Source of the DNA: Rouxiella aceris
Lineage (GTDB): Bacteria; Pseudomonadota; Gammaproteobacteria; Enterobacterales; Enterobacteriaceae
Direction: 5' to 3'
DNA: 64,000 nt
NCBI RefSeq assembly: GCF_012933545.1
Contig: NZ_JAADJU010000001.1
Span: 744,001 to 808,000 of the forward strand
The notes below the pieces were generated by a model, which did no database searches, was not told where the DNA came from, and saw only the letters and a program-made list of their open reading frames with translations. Within the stretch, counting starts at the first letter, position 1. The number at the start of each line of letters is the position of its first letter. Shown here piece by piece: positions 1 through 11,941 of the stretch. Made by a program: the position numbers and the translations under genes.

Positions 1-337
1 TGAACTCGGGATTATGGTAGCGACCGGCTTCTTCATTACGGAAACTGCGACACATCTGGAAAATAGGACCACTGCCGGCAGCCAGCAGGCGTTTCATATG
101 ATATTCCGGGCTGGTCATCAGATAGAGGGTCATGCCGTCGGCAGCACCCGGCCCGACAAAACGTGTCTCAAAAGGAAACAGATGAATGTCGGTGATCGTC
201 GCCTGACTCATGGCCGGTGTTTCCACCTCCAATACGCCGCGATCGCTGAAAAAACGTCGAATTCCAGCAAGAATTGCCGCACGCTTCAACAAATTGGCGA
301 TAGATGCACTGGGTTGCCAGCTTGCTGTTTCGCTCAT
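1..337 (-). CDS. epmA: EF-P--(R)-beta-lysine ligase EpmA, N-terminal part
   Basis: Reading the minus strand from the ATG at 337 gives a continuous frame that runs off the left edge, beginning [20 protein letters not shown]. It is the N-terminal third of EpmA (PoxA/GenX/YjeA), a truncated class II lysyl-tRNA synthetase paralog that attaches beta-lysine to EF-P Lys34. The class II motif region ([20 protein letters not shown], then [17 protein letters not shown]) is visible around residues 75-112. It is divergent from frdA, as in E. coli. Its substrate protein EF-P and partner mutase EpmB lie about 5 kb downstream in this window. Only the window edge truncates it; nothing indicates a broken gene. 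Confidence 0.93.
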   Translation of the reverse strand, partial: MSETASWQPSASIANLLKRAAILAGIRRFFSDRGVLEVETPAMSQATITDIHLFPFETRFVGPGAADGMTLYLMTSPEYHMKRLLAAGSGPIFQMCRSFRNEEAGRYHNPEF

Positions 338-563
338 GATTACTTACTCCGATGTCAGACAGGGGATGCAGTCTACCCGTATAGCCGGATGCAAACAAAT
401 TTCCCCGAATTGTGATCCCTCCAGTATCCCCTTCTCACTCATCATGTCAAAAACTGACCAAATCAGCGTTCATATCAACATATGTCGCTTACTCCTTAAG
501 TATTATTATGTGGGTACAAATTTTAAACAAACCGCTTTACGACCTCATTCATGGAGGAAAACC

Positions 564-2360
564 GTGGAAATTTTTAACGCTGATATTGTGATTATAGGTG
601 CCGGGGGAGCAGGACTGCGTGCCGCAATTGCCGCCGCAGAAGCGCATCCAACTCTGAGTATTGCACTCGTATCTAAAGTTTATCCTATGCGTAGCCACAC
701 CGTGGCCGCCGAGGGAGGGTCAGCCGCTGTCACAAAGGATGAGGACAGCTTTGACTTTCATTTTCAGGATACGGTTTCAGGAGGGGACTGGCTGTGCGAA
801 CAAGACGTAGTTGATTACTTTGTTCACCAATGTCCTCAGGAAATGACCCAACTCGAATTATGGGGCTGTCCCTGGAGTCGTAAAGAGGACGGTAGCATCA
901 ACGTCCGCCGCTTCGGTGGCATGAAGATCGAGCGCACCTGGTTTGCCGCTGACAAAACCGGCTTCCATATTCTGCATACCCTGTACCAGACCTCGCTTAA
1001 ATACCCGCAAATTCACCGTTTTGATGAACACTTTGTGATCGATATTCTTGTCGATGAAGGTCGCGTACAGGGAGTGGTGGCGATCAATATGATGGAAGGC
1101 ACTCGCGTGCAGATCCGCGCCAATGCAGTGGTTATGGCCACCGGCGGCGCTGGCCGCGTGTATCGCTATAACACCAACGGCGGTATTGTGACCGGCGACG
1201 GCATGGGTATGGCATTGCGTCATGGCGTGCCTTTACGTGATATGGAGTTTGTGCAATATCACCCTACCGGTCTGCCTGGCTCAGGCATTCTGATGACGGA
1301 AGGCTGTCGCGGTGAAGGCGGTATTCTGGTTAATAAAAACGGCTACCGTTATCTGCAGGATTACGGCATGGGACCAGAAACCCCACTTGGCCATCCGCAG
1401 AACAAATATATGGAACTCGGCCCGCGTGACAAAGTCTCGCAAGCCTTCTGGCACGAATGGCGTGCTGGCCGCACCGATAGCACCCCTCGCGGTGATGTGG
1501 TGTATCTCGACTTGCGCCATCTCGGTGAGAAAAAACTGCGTGAGCGCCTGCCGTTTATTTGCGAACTGTCAAAAGCTTATGTCGGCGTCGATCCGGTGTC
1601 TGCTCCGATCCCGGTACGGCCAACGGCGCACTACACCATGGGCGGCATTGAAACCGATGCCAACTGCGCGACTCGTATCGCCGGACTTTATGCCGTGGGT
1701 GAATGCTCTTCTGTCGGTCTGCACGGTGCCAACCGTCTCGGCTCCAACTCACTGGCTGAACTGGTGGTATTTGGTCGCCTTGCCGGCGAGCAGGCGGCGC
1801 AATATGCCCTCGGCAGTGCCCCGCTCAATACTTCCGCCCTTACCGCTCAGGCCGCCGATATTGAACGTCGTTTACAGCAAATCATGCAGCAGGAAGGCAA
1901 TGAAAGCTGGGCGGCCATCCGCGATGAAATGGGCCTGTCGATGGAAGAAGGCTGTGGTATTTACCGCACGCCAGAGCTGATGCAGAAAACCATCGATAAA
2001 CTCGCCGAGCTGAAAGAACGCTTCAAAAAAGTCAAAATCAAAGATACCTCAAGCGTGTTCAACACCGATCTGCTGTATACCCTTGAGCTGGGTTATGGCC
2101 TCGATGTGGCGCAGTGTATGGCGCATTCCGCCTTCCAGCGCAAAGAATCACGCGGCGCGCATCAGCGTCTGGATGACGATTGCACCAAACGCGATGACGT
2201 CAATTTCCTGAAGCATTCACTGGCCTTTTATCAAGGGGACGATGCACCACGTCTCGACTATTCGCCGGTAAAAATCACTACCCTGCCTCCGGCTCAACGT
2301 GCTTACGGTGCCGCAGGCGAAGCTCAGGATAAAACCAAGAAGGAGCAATCCAATGGCTAA
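564..2360 (+). CDS. frdA: Fumarate reductase flavoprotein subunit FrdA
   Basis: Catalytic FAD subunit of the membrane quinol:fumarate reductase, which reduces fumarate to succinate as terminal step of anaerobic respiration. 598 residues from a GTG at 564 behind GGAGGA; an open frame extends upstream to 210 but only the GTG start matches the family N-terminus. Visible are the dinucleotide fold ([11 protein letters not shown], residues 11-21), the flavinylated histidine in [10 protein letters not shown] (His45), the HPTGLPGSG substrate region and the C-terminal LPPAQRAYG. First gene of frdABCD; it overlaps frdB by 8 bases. No convincing FNR box was found in the 226-base gap to epmA, although frd operons are usually FNR-activated. 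Confidence 0.97.
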   Translation: MEIFNADIVIIGAGGAGLRAAIAAAEAHPTLSIALVSKVYPMRSHTVAAEGGSAAVTKDEDSFDFHFQDTVSGGDWLCEQDVVDYFVHQCPQEMTQLELWGCPWSRKEDGSINVRRFGGMKIERTWFAADKTGFHILHTLYQTSLKYPQIHRFDEHFVIDILVDEGRVQGVVAINMMEGTRVQIRANAVVMATGGAGRVYRYNTNGGIVTGDGMGMALRHGVPLRDMEFVQYHPTGLPGSGILMTEGCRGEGGILVNKNGYRYLQDYGMGPETPLGHPQNKYMELGPRDKVSQAFWHEWRAGRTDSTPRGDVVYLDLRHLGEKKLRERLPFICELSKAYVGVDPVSAPIPVRPTAHYTMGGIETDANCATRIAGLYAVGECSSVGLHGANRLGSNSLAELVVFGRLAGEQAAQYALGSAPLNTSALTAQAADIERRLQQIMQQEGNESWAAIRDEMGLSMEEGCGIYRTPELMQKTIDKLAELKERFKKVKIKDTSSVFNTDLLYTLELGYGLDVAQCMAHSAFQRKESRGAHQRLDDDCTKRDDVNFLKHSLAFYQGDDAPRLDYSPVKITTLPPAQRAYGAAGEAQDKTKKEQSNG

Positions 2361-3087
2361 GCCCGAAAGCCGGAAGGTTGACATCGTCCGCTATAATCCG
2401 GAAACCGACACCAAACCTCATGCCGTCAGCTATGAGGTCCCTTTCGACCAGCAAACCTCGCTGCTTGATGCCCTCGGTTATATTAAAGATCATCTGGCAC
2501 CCGACCTCTCCTACCGCTGGTCATGCCGTATGGCCATTTGTGGCTCCTGCGGCATGATGGTCAATAACGTGCCAAAACTGGCCTGCAAAACCTTTCTCCG
2601 CGACTATCCGCAGGGCATGACCATTGCCGCATTGGCCAATTTCCCGATCGAACGCGATCTGGTGGTCGATATGACGCACTTTATCGAAAGCCTGACGGCG
2701 ATAAAGCCTTACATCATTGGCAACGATCGCAGCATCGAACAAGGTGCCAACAGCCAGACCCCGGCGCAAATGGAGAAATATCATCAGTTCTCCAGCTGCA
2801 TCAACTGTGGTCTGTGCTATGCCGCCTGCCCACAGTTTGGCCTTAATCCAGAGTTTATTGGCCCGGCAGCTATCACGCTGGCGCAGCGCTATAACCTGGA
2901 TAATCGCGACCATGGTCAAAAGGAACGTATGCCACTGCTTAATGGTGAAGACGGTGTCTGGCGTTGTACTTTTGTCGGCTATTGCTCGGAAGTGTGTCCA
3001 AAACACGTCGACCCGGCCGCCGCGATCCAGTTAGGGAAAGTGGAAAGCAGTAAAGATTTCATAATTGCGAAACTCAGACCGCAATGA
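2353..3087 (+). CDS. frdB: Fumarate reductase iron-sulfur subunit FrdB
   Basis: Carries electrons from menaquinol at FrdCD to the FrdA flavin through three Fe-S clusters. 244 residues, the usual length, starting at the ATG at 2353 inside the end of frdA (coupled translation). Ligands are all present: [2Fe-2S] Cys58, Cys63, Cys66 and Cys78; [4Fe-4S]/[3Fe-4S] cysteines Cys149, Cys152, Cys155, Cys159, Cys205, Cys211 and Cys215. An in-frame open stretch upstream (from 2299) lies within frdA and is not part of the gene. Followed by frdC after 11 bases. Confidence 0.97.
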   Translation: MAKPESRKVDIVRYNPETDTKPHAVSYEVPFDQQTSLLDALGYIKDHLAPDLSYRWSCRMAICGSCGMMVNNVPKLACKTFLRDYPQGMTIAALANFPIERDLVVDMTHFIESLTAIKPYIIGNDRSIEQGANSQTPAQMEKYHQFSSCINCGLCYAACPQFGLNPEFIGPAAITLAQRYNLDNRDHGQKERMPLLNGEDGVWRCTFVGYCSEVCPKHVDPAAAIQLGKVESSKDFIIAKLRPQ

Positions 3088-3098
3088 AGGAGCAAAAT

Positions 3099-3515
3099 AT
3101 GACAGACACAAATTCGTCCGTAGGCTCTAAACGCAAGCCCTATCGCCAGGAGATGCCGGCCAACTGGTGGCGTCAATCGGCGTTTTATCGCTTTTATATG
3201 CTGCGTGAAGGCACGTCAATTCCGACGCTGTGGTTTGGCGTGCTGCTGTTGGCTGGCATTATCTGCCTGAAACGCGGTCCGGAAAGTTGGGAAGGCTTTG
3301 TCGGTTTTCTGCAGAATCCGCTGGTGCTGATCCTCAATGTGATCACCCTGCTTGCTACCCTGCTGCACAGCAAAACCTGGTTTGAACTGGCCCCCAAAGC
3401 CGCAATCATCATCGTGAAATCGCAAAAGGTCGGCCCAAGGCCGATTATCACGCTGCTGCGGGCAGTCACCGCCATTGTGACTCTGGTCGTGCTTGGCGTT
3501 GCGCTGTTTTATTAA
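3099..3515 (+). CDS. frdC: Fumarate reductase membrane anchor FrdC
   Basis: Hydrophobic anchor subunit that, with FrdD, fixes FrdAB to the cytoplasmic membrane and forms the quinol site. 138 residues from the ATG at 3099, preceded by GAAGGAG; an earlier ATG at 3084 lacks a good ribosome site and adds only MKEQN. The family block [10 protein letters not shown] and [15 protein letters not shown] are recognisable, with three predicted membrane segments. The N-terminal tail (about 7 residues longer than E. coli FrdC) is the only notable difference. Confidence 0.95.
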   Translation: MTDTNSSVGSKRKPYRQEMPANWWRQSAFYRFYMLREGTSIPTLWFGVLLLAGIICLKRGPESWEGFVGFLQNPLVLILNVITLLATLLHSKTWFELAPKAAIIIVKSQKVGPRPIITLLRAVTAIVTLVVLGVALFY

Positions 3516-3526
3516 GGGAGAAAAAC

Positions 3527-3883
3527 GTGAAAACTATTCCTAAACGTTCTGATGAACCGATCTTCTGGGGGCTGTTTGGCGCTGGCGGTATGTGGAGTGC
3601 CATTGTCTCACCGGTGATCATTTTGCTGGTGGGGATCTTGTTGCCGCTGGGGCTGTTTCCCGATGCCGCGTTAAGCTATATGCGCATTGTGCATTTTGCG
3701 CAAAGTCTGATTGGTCGCCTGTTCTTGCTGGTGGCCATCGCGCTGCCATTGTGGTGTGCCCTGCACCGTTTACACCACAGCCTGCACGATTTGAAAATTC
3801 ATCTGCCGGCAGAAAAATGGCTGTTTTACGGTTTGGCCGCCATTTTGACCATTATCTGCGCGCTTACGTTATTTATGATTTAA
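3527..3883 (+). CDS. frdD: Fumarate reductase membrane anchor FrdD
   Basis: Second membrane anchor of quinol:fumarate reductase. 118 residues, GTG start at 3527 behind GGGAG, 11 bases after frdC. N-terminus ([17 protein letters not shown]) and the central [11 protein letters not shown] stretch match the family; three hydrophobic helices are evident. Last gene of the operon; an 11-bp hairpin follows at 3899. Confidence 0.95.
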   Translation: MKTIPKRSDEPIFWGLFGAGGMWSAIVSPVIILLVGILLPLGLFPDAALSYMRIVHFAQSLIGRLFLLVAIALPLWCALHRLHHSLHDLKIHLPAEKWLFYGLAAILTIICALTLFMI

Positions 3884-3898
3884 GCTGACCGTCCCCCT

Positions 3899-3925
3899 AC
3901 AGCGGCTTATGGTTTAAGCCGCTGT
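3899..3925 (+). terminator. Hairpin after frdABCD
   Basis: An 11-bp perfect inverted repeat (ACAGCGGCTTA with a 5-base loop) begins 15 bases after the frdD stop. The following stretch is pyrimidine-rich but not a clean T run, so termination may be partial. Confidence 0.65.
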
Positions 3926-3998
3926 ATCTTCACTTCTTTCCTGTCCTTATTCCCTGCGCTTATCTACACTTTGTGTTCAATTCAAAAAAGGGAAGGCT

Positions 3999-4523
3999 AT
4001 GCGTATCTGGTCAAAAATGGGCGTGATTATCTCCACGCTGCTTTCGGTCGCCTGCAGTGTGACTCCGCCTGCACACGTCAAGGTGGTGAATAATTTCGAG
4101 CTGAATCGCTATCTGGGCAGTTGGTATGAAATTGCTCGCCTCGATCACAGCTTTGAAAGCGGTCTGCAACAGGTGACGGCAACTTACAGCCTGCGCAATG
4201 ACGGCGGCGTCAAGGTGATCAATCGTGGCTTTAATCCGGTAAAAAACCAGTGGCAGCAAAGCGAAGGGAAAGGCTACTTTATCGGACCGACCTCACAAGC
4301 CGCGCTTAAAGTCTCTTTCTTTGGTCCTTTCTACGGCGGCTACAATGTTATTGCCCTGGATAAAGAGTATCGCTATGCGCTGGTTTGCGGCCCAAATAGC
4401 GGTTATCTGTGGATCCTGTCACGCACGCCACAGCTTGATGCGGGCGTTAAACAGCAGTTGCTGAAAACGGCACAGGATTACGGTTTTGACACGCAACAGC
4501 TGGTGTGGGTCAAACAGCCTTAA
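3999..4523 (+). CDS. blc: Outer membrane lipocalin Blc
   Basis: Bacterial lipocalin, a lipoprotein facing the periplasm from the outer membrane and thought to bind lysophospholipids or other lipids. 174 residues. The N-terminus has a signal peptide ending in the lipobox LSVAC (Cys19), and the lipocalin signature GSWYEIARLDHSF is at about residues 41-53. ATG at 3999 follows GGAAGG. Same position as in E. coli (between frd and the entericidins). Transcribed toward ecnB, with a shared hairpin between them. Confidence 0.95.
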   Translation: MRIWSKMGVIISTLLSVACSVTPPAHVKVVNNFELNRYLGSWYEIARLDHSFESGLQQVTATYSLRNDGGVKVINRGFNPVKNQWQQSEGKGYFIGPTSQAALKVSFFGPFYGGYNVIALDKEYRYALVCGPNSGYLWILSRTPQLDAGVKQQLLKTAQDYGFDTQQLVWVKQP

Positions 4524-4542
4524 AACGCGGAAAACAATGCAG

Positions 4543-4574
4543 AAGGGTGACACAGCGCGGATATCGTCACCCTT
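4543..4574. terminator. Shared hairpin between blc and ecnB
   Basis: Nine-bp inverted repeat (AAGGGTGAC / GTCACCCTT) with a 14-base loop in the gap between convergent blc and ecnB. Neither side has a strong T tract, so efficiency is uncertain. Confidence 0.5.
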
Positions 4575-4591
4575 AAAAGGTTATTTGCCGA

Positions 4592-4729
4592 TTATTGGCT
4601 GGCGCTTTTTTGGATGGCGTTGCCCCCGGCAGAAATATCCTCCCCGACACCGCGGGTAGTGTTACAGGCACTTAATAAACTGGCGACAACCACCACAGAT
4701 ACCACGGCAAGAATACTTTTCTTCAGCAT
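4592..4729 (-). CDS. ecnB: Entericidin B family lipoprotein
   Basis: 45-residue membrane lipoprotein. Entericidin B is a small bacteriolytic lipoprotein associated in E. coli with stationary-phase lysis; entericidin A is described as its antidote. The start at 4729 ([10 protein letters not shown]) is chosen because the signal peptide begins there; the open frame upstream is not protein-like. Lipobox LLSAC, then [18 protein letters not shown], the family core. Followed on the same strand order by ecnA upstream, as in E. coli. Confidence 0.93.
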   Translation of the reverse strand: MLKKSILAVVSVVVVASLLSACNTTRGVGEDISAGGNAIQKSASQ

Positions 4730-4864
4730 ATAAAAATCCTTCCTGTCAAAGAATGTAAGGTATTGCACTTTAAGTGTAGTTAAAAAAAAGCGAGGGGGGA
4801 TAGCCGCAGGCATTAAGGCAAATCAGAGGGAATGGCAGAGAAGAAACTAAGGCTGAGCTTACCG

Positions 4865-4993
4865 TCAGCCTGCTCTGGAGATAGCACCGCCGAGGTGTTG
4901 CACATCCTGACCAAAGCCATGTACGGTGTTACAACCGCTCAGAGTAGTCAGCATCAGCACTGAAACCACGATAAACAACATTCTTTTCAACAT
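4865..4993 (-). CDS. ecnA: Entericidin A family lipoprotein
   Basis: A 42-residue frame read by hand from the ATG at 4993: signal peptide MLKRMLFIVVSVLMLTTLSG, lipidated Cys21, then CNTVHGFGQDVQHLGGAISR, the entericidin A pattern. It lies 135 bases upstream of ecnB on the same strand, reproducing the E. coli ecnA-ecnB pair. The family is described as the antidote to entericidin B. Too short for most gene finders, so easily missed. Confidence 0.9.
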   Translation of the reverse strand: MLKRMLFIVVSVLMLTTLSGCNTVHGFGQDVQHLGGAISRAG

Positions 4994-5082
4994 TGTAAAC
5001 GTAATCCAATTTATCAAAAATCCAAACATTGGCACCACGACAAAAGCAATTTGCCGTGGCGCCGTAACATGTCTTCGCGAGA

Positions 5083-5649
5083 TTACTTAACGCGTGACAC
5101 GTATTCGCCAGAGCGGGTGTCAACGCGGACAACTTCGCCAATCTGTACGAATAATGGAACCTTGACCACGGCGCCAGTGCTCAGGGTAGCAGGCTTGCCG
5201 CCGGTACCGGCAGTATCACCTTTCAGACCTGGATCGGTATCGGTGATTTCTGCTTCGATAAAGTTCGGTGGCTGAACAGCGATAGCGCGACCGTTCCACA
5301 GAGTGATAATACACTCCGCATTATCTTGCAGCCATTTTGCGGCGTCAGAAACGGTTTTGTCTTCAACCTGATGCTGTTCAAAAGTCTCAGGGTGCATAAA
5401 ATGGTAGAACTCACCGTCGTTGTACAGGTAGTTCATATTGGTATCTACCACGTCTGCGCCTTCGCAGGAGTCAGTAGATTTAAAGGTTTTTTCCACACGG
5501 GAACCAGTGAGCAGACGACGCATTTTAACGCGTGCGAAAGCCTGGCCTTTGCCTGGTTTTACAAATTCACTGGATTCGATAGCGTAAGGCTCGCCCTCGA
5601 ACATGATTTTAAGACCCGGACGGAAATCGTTGCTAGAATAAGTCGCCAT
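5083..5649 (-). CDS. efp: Translation elongation factor P
   Basis: EF-P relieves ribosomes stalled at polyproline stretches by entering beside the P site. 188 residues, the normal length, in three beta domains. Lys34 in the loop [10 protein letters not shown] is the residue beta-lysylated by EpmA after EpmB isomerises lysine; the lysine-type loop and the presence of both enzymes in the window agree. Divergent from epmB, with only 40 bases between the two starts. Confidence 0.98.
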   Translation of the reverse strand: MATYSSNDFRPGLKIMFEGEPYAIESSEFVKPGKGQAFARVKMRRLLTGSRVEKTFKSTDSCEGADVVDTNMNYLYNDGEFYHFMHPETFEQHQVEDKTVSDAAKWLQDNAECIITLWNGRAIAVQPPNFIEAEITDTDPGLKGDTAGTGGKPATLSTGAVVKVPLFVQIGEVVRVDTRSGEYVSRVK

Positions 5650-5689
5650 AATGGCCCTCTAATTTTAAACTGGTAGCTTAGCCAAAAAA

Positions 5690-6718
5690 ATGGCAAACAT
5701 TGTAACCCTAAATACGCCATTTAGAGAAGATTGGTTGTATCAACTCGGCGATGTTATTACAGACCCGGACGAACTGCTTACGCTTCTGGCACTTAACGAT
5801 CATGCAGAATTGCAGCAGGGCCGCGATGCCCGTCGTTTATTCCCGTTACGCGTGCCTCGCGCCTTTGTCGCGCGCATGCGGCCGGGCGATCCTCAAGACC
5901 CGTTACTTTTGCAGGTACTGACTGCCCGCGAAGAATTTCTCGCGGCACCCGGCTTTTCCGCCGACCCGCTTGATGAACAAAAAAGCGTGGTGCCGGGGTT
6001 ATTGCACAAGTATAGCAATCGCGCATTGCTGCTGGTCAAAGGCGGTTGTGCGGTCAACTGCCGCTACTGCTTCCGACGCCATTTCCCTTATCAGGATAAT
6101 CAGGGAAACAAAAATAATTGGTCTCAGGCGCTGGAGTATATCCGCACCCAGCCAGAACTGGATGAAATAATTTTCTCCGGTGGCGATCCATTGATGGCCA
6201 AAGACCATGAACTGGACTGGCTGATTGGCCAGCTGGAAGCAATACCGCATATCAGGCGACTGCGTATCCACAGCCGTTTACCGGTGGTGATCCCTGCGCG
6301 CATCACCCCAGGGCTCTGTCAGCGGCTTGCAGACAGCCGTTTGCAGGTGCTGCTGGTTACCCATATCAATCATGCCAATGAGATTGATGACGAGCTGCGT
6401 GAGAGCATGATGCGCCTGAAAAAATCCGGCGTCACCCTGCTTAACCAAAGTGTGTTGCTGCGAGGAGTTAATGATTGCCCGGATAAGCTGGCCAGTCTCA
6501 GTAATGCGCTGTTTGACGCCGGCATTCTGCCCTACTACCTGCACGTACTGGATAAAGTGCAGGGAGCCGCGCATTTTATGGTAGAGGATGACCAGGCACG
6601 GTTGCTGATAAAAGGTTTGTTGCGCCGCGTATCGGGCTATCTGGTGCCGACACTGACGCGTGAAATCGGCGGCGAGCCGAGCAAAACACCGCTCGATTTA
6701 CGGCTAACCCAGAGCTGA
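5690..6718 (+). CDS. epmB: EF-P lysine 2,3-aminomutase EpmB
   Basis: Radical SAM, PLP-dependent aminomutase converting (S)-alpha-lysine to (R)-beta-lysine for EF-P modification. 342 residues. The radical SAM cluster is Cys120, Cys124 and Cys127 within GGCAVNCRYCFRRH; a GGDP motif follows near residue 165. The C-terminus (SKTPLDLRL) is intact. Starts at 5690 immediately divergent from efp. Ends 62 bases before a strong terminator. Confidence 0.97.
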   Translation: MANIVTLNTPFREDWLYQLGDVITDPDELLTLLALNDHAELQQGRDARRLFPLRVPRAFVARMRPGDPQDPLLLQVLTAREEFLAAPGFSADPLDEQKSVVPGLLHKYSNRALLLVKGGCAVNCRYCFRRHFPYQDNQGNKNNWSQALEYIRTQPELDEIIFSGGDPLMAKDHELDWLIGQLEAIPHIRRLRIHSRLPVVIPARITPGLCQRLADSRLQVLLVTHINHANEIDDELRESMMRLKKSGVTLLNQSVLLRGVNDCPDKLASLSNALFDAGILPYYLHVLDKVQGAAHFMVEDDQARLLIKGLLRRVSGYLVPTLTREIGGEPSKTPLDLRLTQS

Positions 6719-6780
6719 TAGACAACGAGTGGTGCGATGGCGCTGTATCGCGATCATCAACACCACTTTGTTATAAAACT

Positions 6781-6807
6781 AAGGGATGCTCACGGCATCC
6801 CTTTTTT
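6781..6807 (+). terminator. Terminator of epmB
   Basis: Nine-bp stem AAGGGATGC/GCATCCCTT with a 5-base loop followed by a run of T. Textbook rho-independent terminator; also lies just beyond the 3' end of the convergent yjeI. Confidence 0.9.
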
Positions 6808-6836
6808 ATCAGACAGTGTTTATCAGTTGCGGATAC

Positions 6837-7181
6837 TTATGGGCACTTATAAACCTGACCAACCATTTTGCTATCCAGCGGCGCAAGGCTGGACAAAATA
6901 TTTTGCGTCGGGCTATTAGCTCCGTAAATGGTATTACCACCCATCTCAGCCGCTTTATTGCGTAAATCGTTCGCTGCACCGCGCATAGCGCTACCGTCGG
7001 CGTTAGTGCCTGACAACCAGTTGCTTTGTGTACCGGTTACGGTTCCCAGAAGCTGACAGTGGCTGCTTGGCTTATCATCGGTAAATTTTACTTGCTGGCC
7101 GGCAGAGCTTAACTGTTGTGTTGTGCTACAACCTGCCAGCAACATGGCTGCTGCAAGGCCAAGCAACATTTTAATCCGCAT
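6837..7181 (-). CDS. yjeI: DUF4156 lipoprotein YjeI
   Basis: 114-residue small lipoprotein of unknown function, recognised from E. coli YjeI by the shared core SNWLSG, MRGAANDLRNKAAEMGGNTIYG and IVGQVYKCP-like end. Signal peptide with lipobox LLAGC. The start at 7181 (MRIKML) is preferred over the ATG four codons earlier because GGGGAAAGAG then serves as its ribosome site. Located between epmB and groEL as in E. coli. Confidence 0.9.
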   Translation of the reverse strand: MRIKMLLGLAAAMLLAGCSTTQQLSSAGQQVKFTDDKPSSHCQLLGTVTGTQSNWLSGTNADGSAMRGAANDLRNKAAEMGGNTIYGANSPTQNILSSLAPLDSKMVGQVYKCP

Positions 7182-7375
7182 CTCTTTCCCCATTTGATGT
7201 TGAGAATTACCTAACGCCTATCAGATGACTTCTAGCGTAGTCAGGCATCCATTGCCACGTTTACCAAAAATTCAACGCATTATCTGACACGGAACCGTAG
7301 CTGCACTAGTTTACACGTTATTTAATCATGACGATGAGACTTATCTTACTGAACGCGACAAAATATAGGTACAAA

Positions 7376-7405
7376 TAAAAAAACCCGACCTTCTCAGGCC
7401 GGGCT
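7376..7405 (-). terminator. Terminator of groES-groEL
   Basis: On the minus strand a GCCCG...CGGGT hairpin is followed by seven T residues (the A run at 7377-7383). It lies 65 bases beyond the groEL stop. Confidence 0.85.
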
Positions 7406-7469
7406 TCTTTATTCCTGCGAGTATCGAAACACCCGCAAGATCAAGCAGAAAAGCTGCCTGGGGGGATGA

Positions 7470-9128
<1,659 letters not shown>

Positions 9129-9168
9129 TCAATTCGTTCAGTTCAGAATAAGTGATGGAGAGAGGCGA

Positions 9169-9519
<351 letters not shown>

Positions 9520-9548
9520 TTAACGCTATCCTGACCTCGTGGTTTGTT

Positions 9549-9578
9549 TAATGGGGGCATTACGCGCCCCTTCAAGGG
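9549..9578 (-). promoter_or_regulatory. Heat-shock (sigma-32) promoter of groES-groEL
   Basis: Minus-strand reading gives CCCTTGAA, a 13-base spacer, then CCCCCATTA, which matches the sigma-32 pattern CTTGAAA / CCCCAT. It lies about 90 bases upstream of groES, the expected place. Confidence 0.88.
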
Positions 9579-9617
9579 CAGAAAAGAAAAATTTTTGCAT
9601 TTTCTTTATCTGCAATC

Positions 9618-10100
9618 TTAACGATCCTTAGGATCCGAGCCGCGATCATCACGCGGAGAAACCAGGCGCTCCGGGTTTTCATCCTTGCGCTGGAACTCTC
9701 CCTCGAACGTCTGCCCGTTGGCAGCACCGGCACCGCCAGAACGATAGATATTCAAATGCGGCATCAATTTTAGCGTCAGCGATTTTTGCACCGGCGGCAA
9801 CAATAACAGCAGGCCGAGGATATCGGTGAAAAAACCCGGCACCAACAACAGGAATCCGGCGAAAACCAGCGAGACACTTTTCACCATTTCTGCGGCAGGG
9901 CTTTCACCCAGCGCCAGCTTTTGCTGCAACTGCATAATGGTTTTCATGCCCTGATTACGCACCAGAGACACCCCGACACAGGAGGTAAAGACCACCAGCA
10001 GCAGGGTTATCGCGACGCCCAAAACGGCCGCCACTTTAATAAATAAAGTTATTTCTATATATGCCAATAGAAATAACAACAGTAAAGGTAACCAGCGCAC
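9618..10100 (-). CDS. fxsA: Membrane protein FxsA
   Basis: Cytoplasmic membrane protein whose overproduction in E. coli relieves F-plasmid exclusion of phage T7. 160 residues, with hydrophobic segments near residues 4-24, 27-46 and 78-100 (LVFAGFLLLVPGFFTDILG, the family hallmark), followed by a charged C-terminal tail rich in Arg, Asp and Gly. Upstream of groES on the same strand, divergent from aspA, as in E. coli. Confidence 0.92.
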   Translation of the reverse strand: MRWLPLLLLFLLAYIEITLFIKVAAVLGVAITLLLVVFTSCVGVSLVRNQGMKTIMQLQQKLALGESPAAEMVKSVSLVFAGFLLLVPGFFTDILGLLLLLPPVQKSLTLKLMPHLNIYRSGGAGAANGQTFEGEFQRKDENPERLVSPRDDRGSDPKDR

Positions 10101-10270
10101 TGCGCTCTCCTTATAAGATTAAGCCCGGAACCATCGCTATCTGATGACGTTTCAGAACTCTGCAAGAGGGGCCCCATAGGCTTATCCTATGAAGACTGAC
10201 ACTAAGGAGATGGTATCGTTAGCAGGCCATTTCAACCTGTTGGCGAGATTTAATTCGTTAATGGGTGAAT

Positions 10271-10286
10271 TGTGAGAAATTTCACA
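10271..10286. promoter_or_regulatory. CRP binding site upstream of aspA
   Basis: TGTGAGAAATTTCACA is a perfect match to the CRP consensus half-sites with six-base spacing. It sits 181 bases before the aspA start within the 366-base fxsA/aspA gap; aspA is CRP-activated in E. coli. No other clear site is visible in that gap. Confidence 0.85.
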
Positions 10287-10466
10287 GATATGTAAACCTT
10301 TTGTCGAAAAGCATCACCATGCTCTACTTATTACGTGCATTTCGTCATGAGCAGCATATGATCGCACTGGCTAGCGGCTATTGTGGTGTAATATTTTATT
10401 TTCCCCGGCATCATTAACATATTTTTAATTAGCCCGTAACTACTTAGCACCAAAAAGAAGGTTCTC

Positions 10467-11903
10467 ATGTCAAATACGATCCGTATCGAGGAAGATCTGC
10501 TGGGTACACGTGAAGTTCCCGCCGATGCCTACTGGGGTATCCATACCCTGCGCGCTGTTGAAAACTTTTATATCAGTAACACTAAAATCAGCGATGTACC
10601 GGAATTTGTCCGTGGCATGGTGATGGTAAAGAAAGCCGCCGCATTGGCCAATAAAGAGCTGCAAACCATCCCGCGCAAAATTGCCGATGTCATTATCCAG
10701 GCCTGTGATGAAGTGTTAAACAAAGGGAAATGCATGGATCAGTTCCCGATCGATGTTTTCCAGGGTGGTGCCGGAACTTCCGTAAACATGAATACCAATG
10801 AGGTGCTGGCCAATATTGGGCTTGAATTGATGGGCCATCAAAAAGGCGATTACCAGTTTCTCAATCCCAATGACCATCTCAATAAATGCCAGTCGACCAA
10901 CGATGCCTACCCAACCGGCTTTCGTCTGGCCGTGTATGCCTCCTTGCTCAAACTGGTAGATGCCATTGCGCAACTGGGCGACGGCTTTGAACGCAAGGCC
11001 GTAGAGTTTGAAAAAATCCTGAAAATGGGGCGCACCCAGTTGCAGGACGCGGTCCCGATGACCCTCGGTCAGGAGTTTCATGCCTTCAACGTATTGTTGA
11101 GAGAAGAAACTCGCAATCTGCTGCGCACCGGCGAACTGCTGCTGGAAGTCAACCTCGGGGCAACGGCTATCGGTACTCGCCTCAATACGCCAGATGGTTA
11201 TCAGGCGCTGGCGGTGCAGCGACTGGCCGAAGTCAGCAACCTGCCCTGCATACCGGCAGAAGATTTGATTGAAGCCACCTCCGACTGCGGTGCCTATGTC
11301 ATGGTGCACAGCTCGCTGAAACGGCTGGCGGTCAAGTTGTCGAAGATCTGTAACGATCTGCGTCTGCTCTCTTCTGGCCCACGCGCCGGGCTTAATGAAA
11401 TCAACCTGCCGGAACTGCAGGCCGGGTCGTCGATTATGCCGGCCAAGGTCAATCCGGTGATCCCGGAAGTGGTGAATCAGGTCTGCTTTAAAGTGATTGG
11501 TAACGATGTTTGCGTCACCATGGCGGCAGAAGCCGGTCAATTGCAACTGAACGTGATGGAACCGGTGATCGGCCAGGCGATGTTTGAATCCATTCATATT
11601 CTAACCAATGCCTGCTACAACCTGCTGGAAAAATGCATCAACGGCATTACCGCCAATAAAGAAGTCTGCGAATTTTATGTCTTTAATTCCATTGGGATTG
11701 TTACCTATCTCAATCCGTTTATTGGCCACCACAACGGCGATATTGTCGGTAAAATCTGTGCGGAGACCGGCAAAAGCGTACGCGAAGTGGTGCTCGAGCG
11801 CGGTTTGCTGACCGAGGCCGAGCTGGACGATATCTTCTCGATAGAAAACCTGATGCATCCGGCCTATAAAGCCAAACGCTATACGGACGAAAACGAGCAG
11901 TAA
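10467..11903 (+). CDS. aspA: Aspartate ammonia-lyase (aspartase)
   Basis: Reversible deamination of L-aspartate to fumarate and ammonia; under anaerobiosis it supplies fumarate to fumarate reductase, whose genes are also in this window. 478 residues of the fumarase/aspartase superfamily. The signature loop [11 protein letters not shown] holds the catalytic Ser321. ATG at 10467 follows AAGAAGG. E. coli has dcuA (aspartate/fumarate antiporter) directly downstream; here a hairpin and a geneless 270 bases lead to dsbD. Confidence 0.98.
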   Translation: MSNTIRIEEDLLGTREVPADAYWGIHTLRAVENFYISNTKISDVPEFVRGMVMVKKAAALANKELQTIPRKIADVIIQACDEVLNKGKCMDQFPIDVFQGGAGTSVNMNTNEVLANIGLELMGHQKGDYQFLNPNDHLNKCQSTNDAYPTGFRLAVYASLLKLVDAIAQLGDGFERKAVEFEKILKMGRTQLQDAVPMTLGQEFHAFNVLLREETRNLLRTGELLLEVNLGATAIGTRLNTPDGYQALAVQRLAEVSNLPCIPAEDLIEATSDCGAYVMVHSSLKRLAVKLSKICNDLRLLSSGPRAGLNEINLPELQAGSSIMPAKVNPVIPEVVNQVCFKVIGNDVCVTMAAEAGQLQLNVMEPVIGQAMFESIHILTNACYNLLEKCINGITANKEVCEFYVFNSIGIVTYLNPFIGHHNGDIVGKICAETGKSVREVVLERGLLTEAELDDIFSIENLMHPAYKAKRYTDENEQ

Positions 11904-11909
11904 TGGCTG

Positions 11910-11941
11910 TGTGGGTATGACGCAACCGCGCCATACCCACA
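11910..11941 (+). terminator. Hairpin after aspA
   Basis: Ten-bp perfect inverted repeat (TGTGGGTATG / CATACCCACA) with a 12-base loop right after the aspA stop. No T tract follows. The remaining 11942-12213 holds no credible gene; cutA and dcuA, expected here from E. coli, are absent. Confidence 0.5.

Noticed and set aside
430..563. FNR box upstream of frdA
   Set aside because: TGA/TCA half-sites are present (around 450-475) but spacing is five instead of six or the left half is degenerate; not good enough to report.
10716..11597. 293-codon open frame on the minus strand opposite aspA
   Set aside because: Shadow of aspA; no family resemblance, no start signal.
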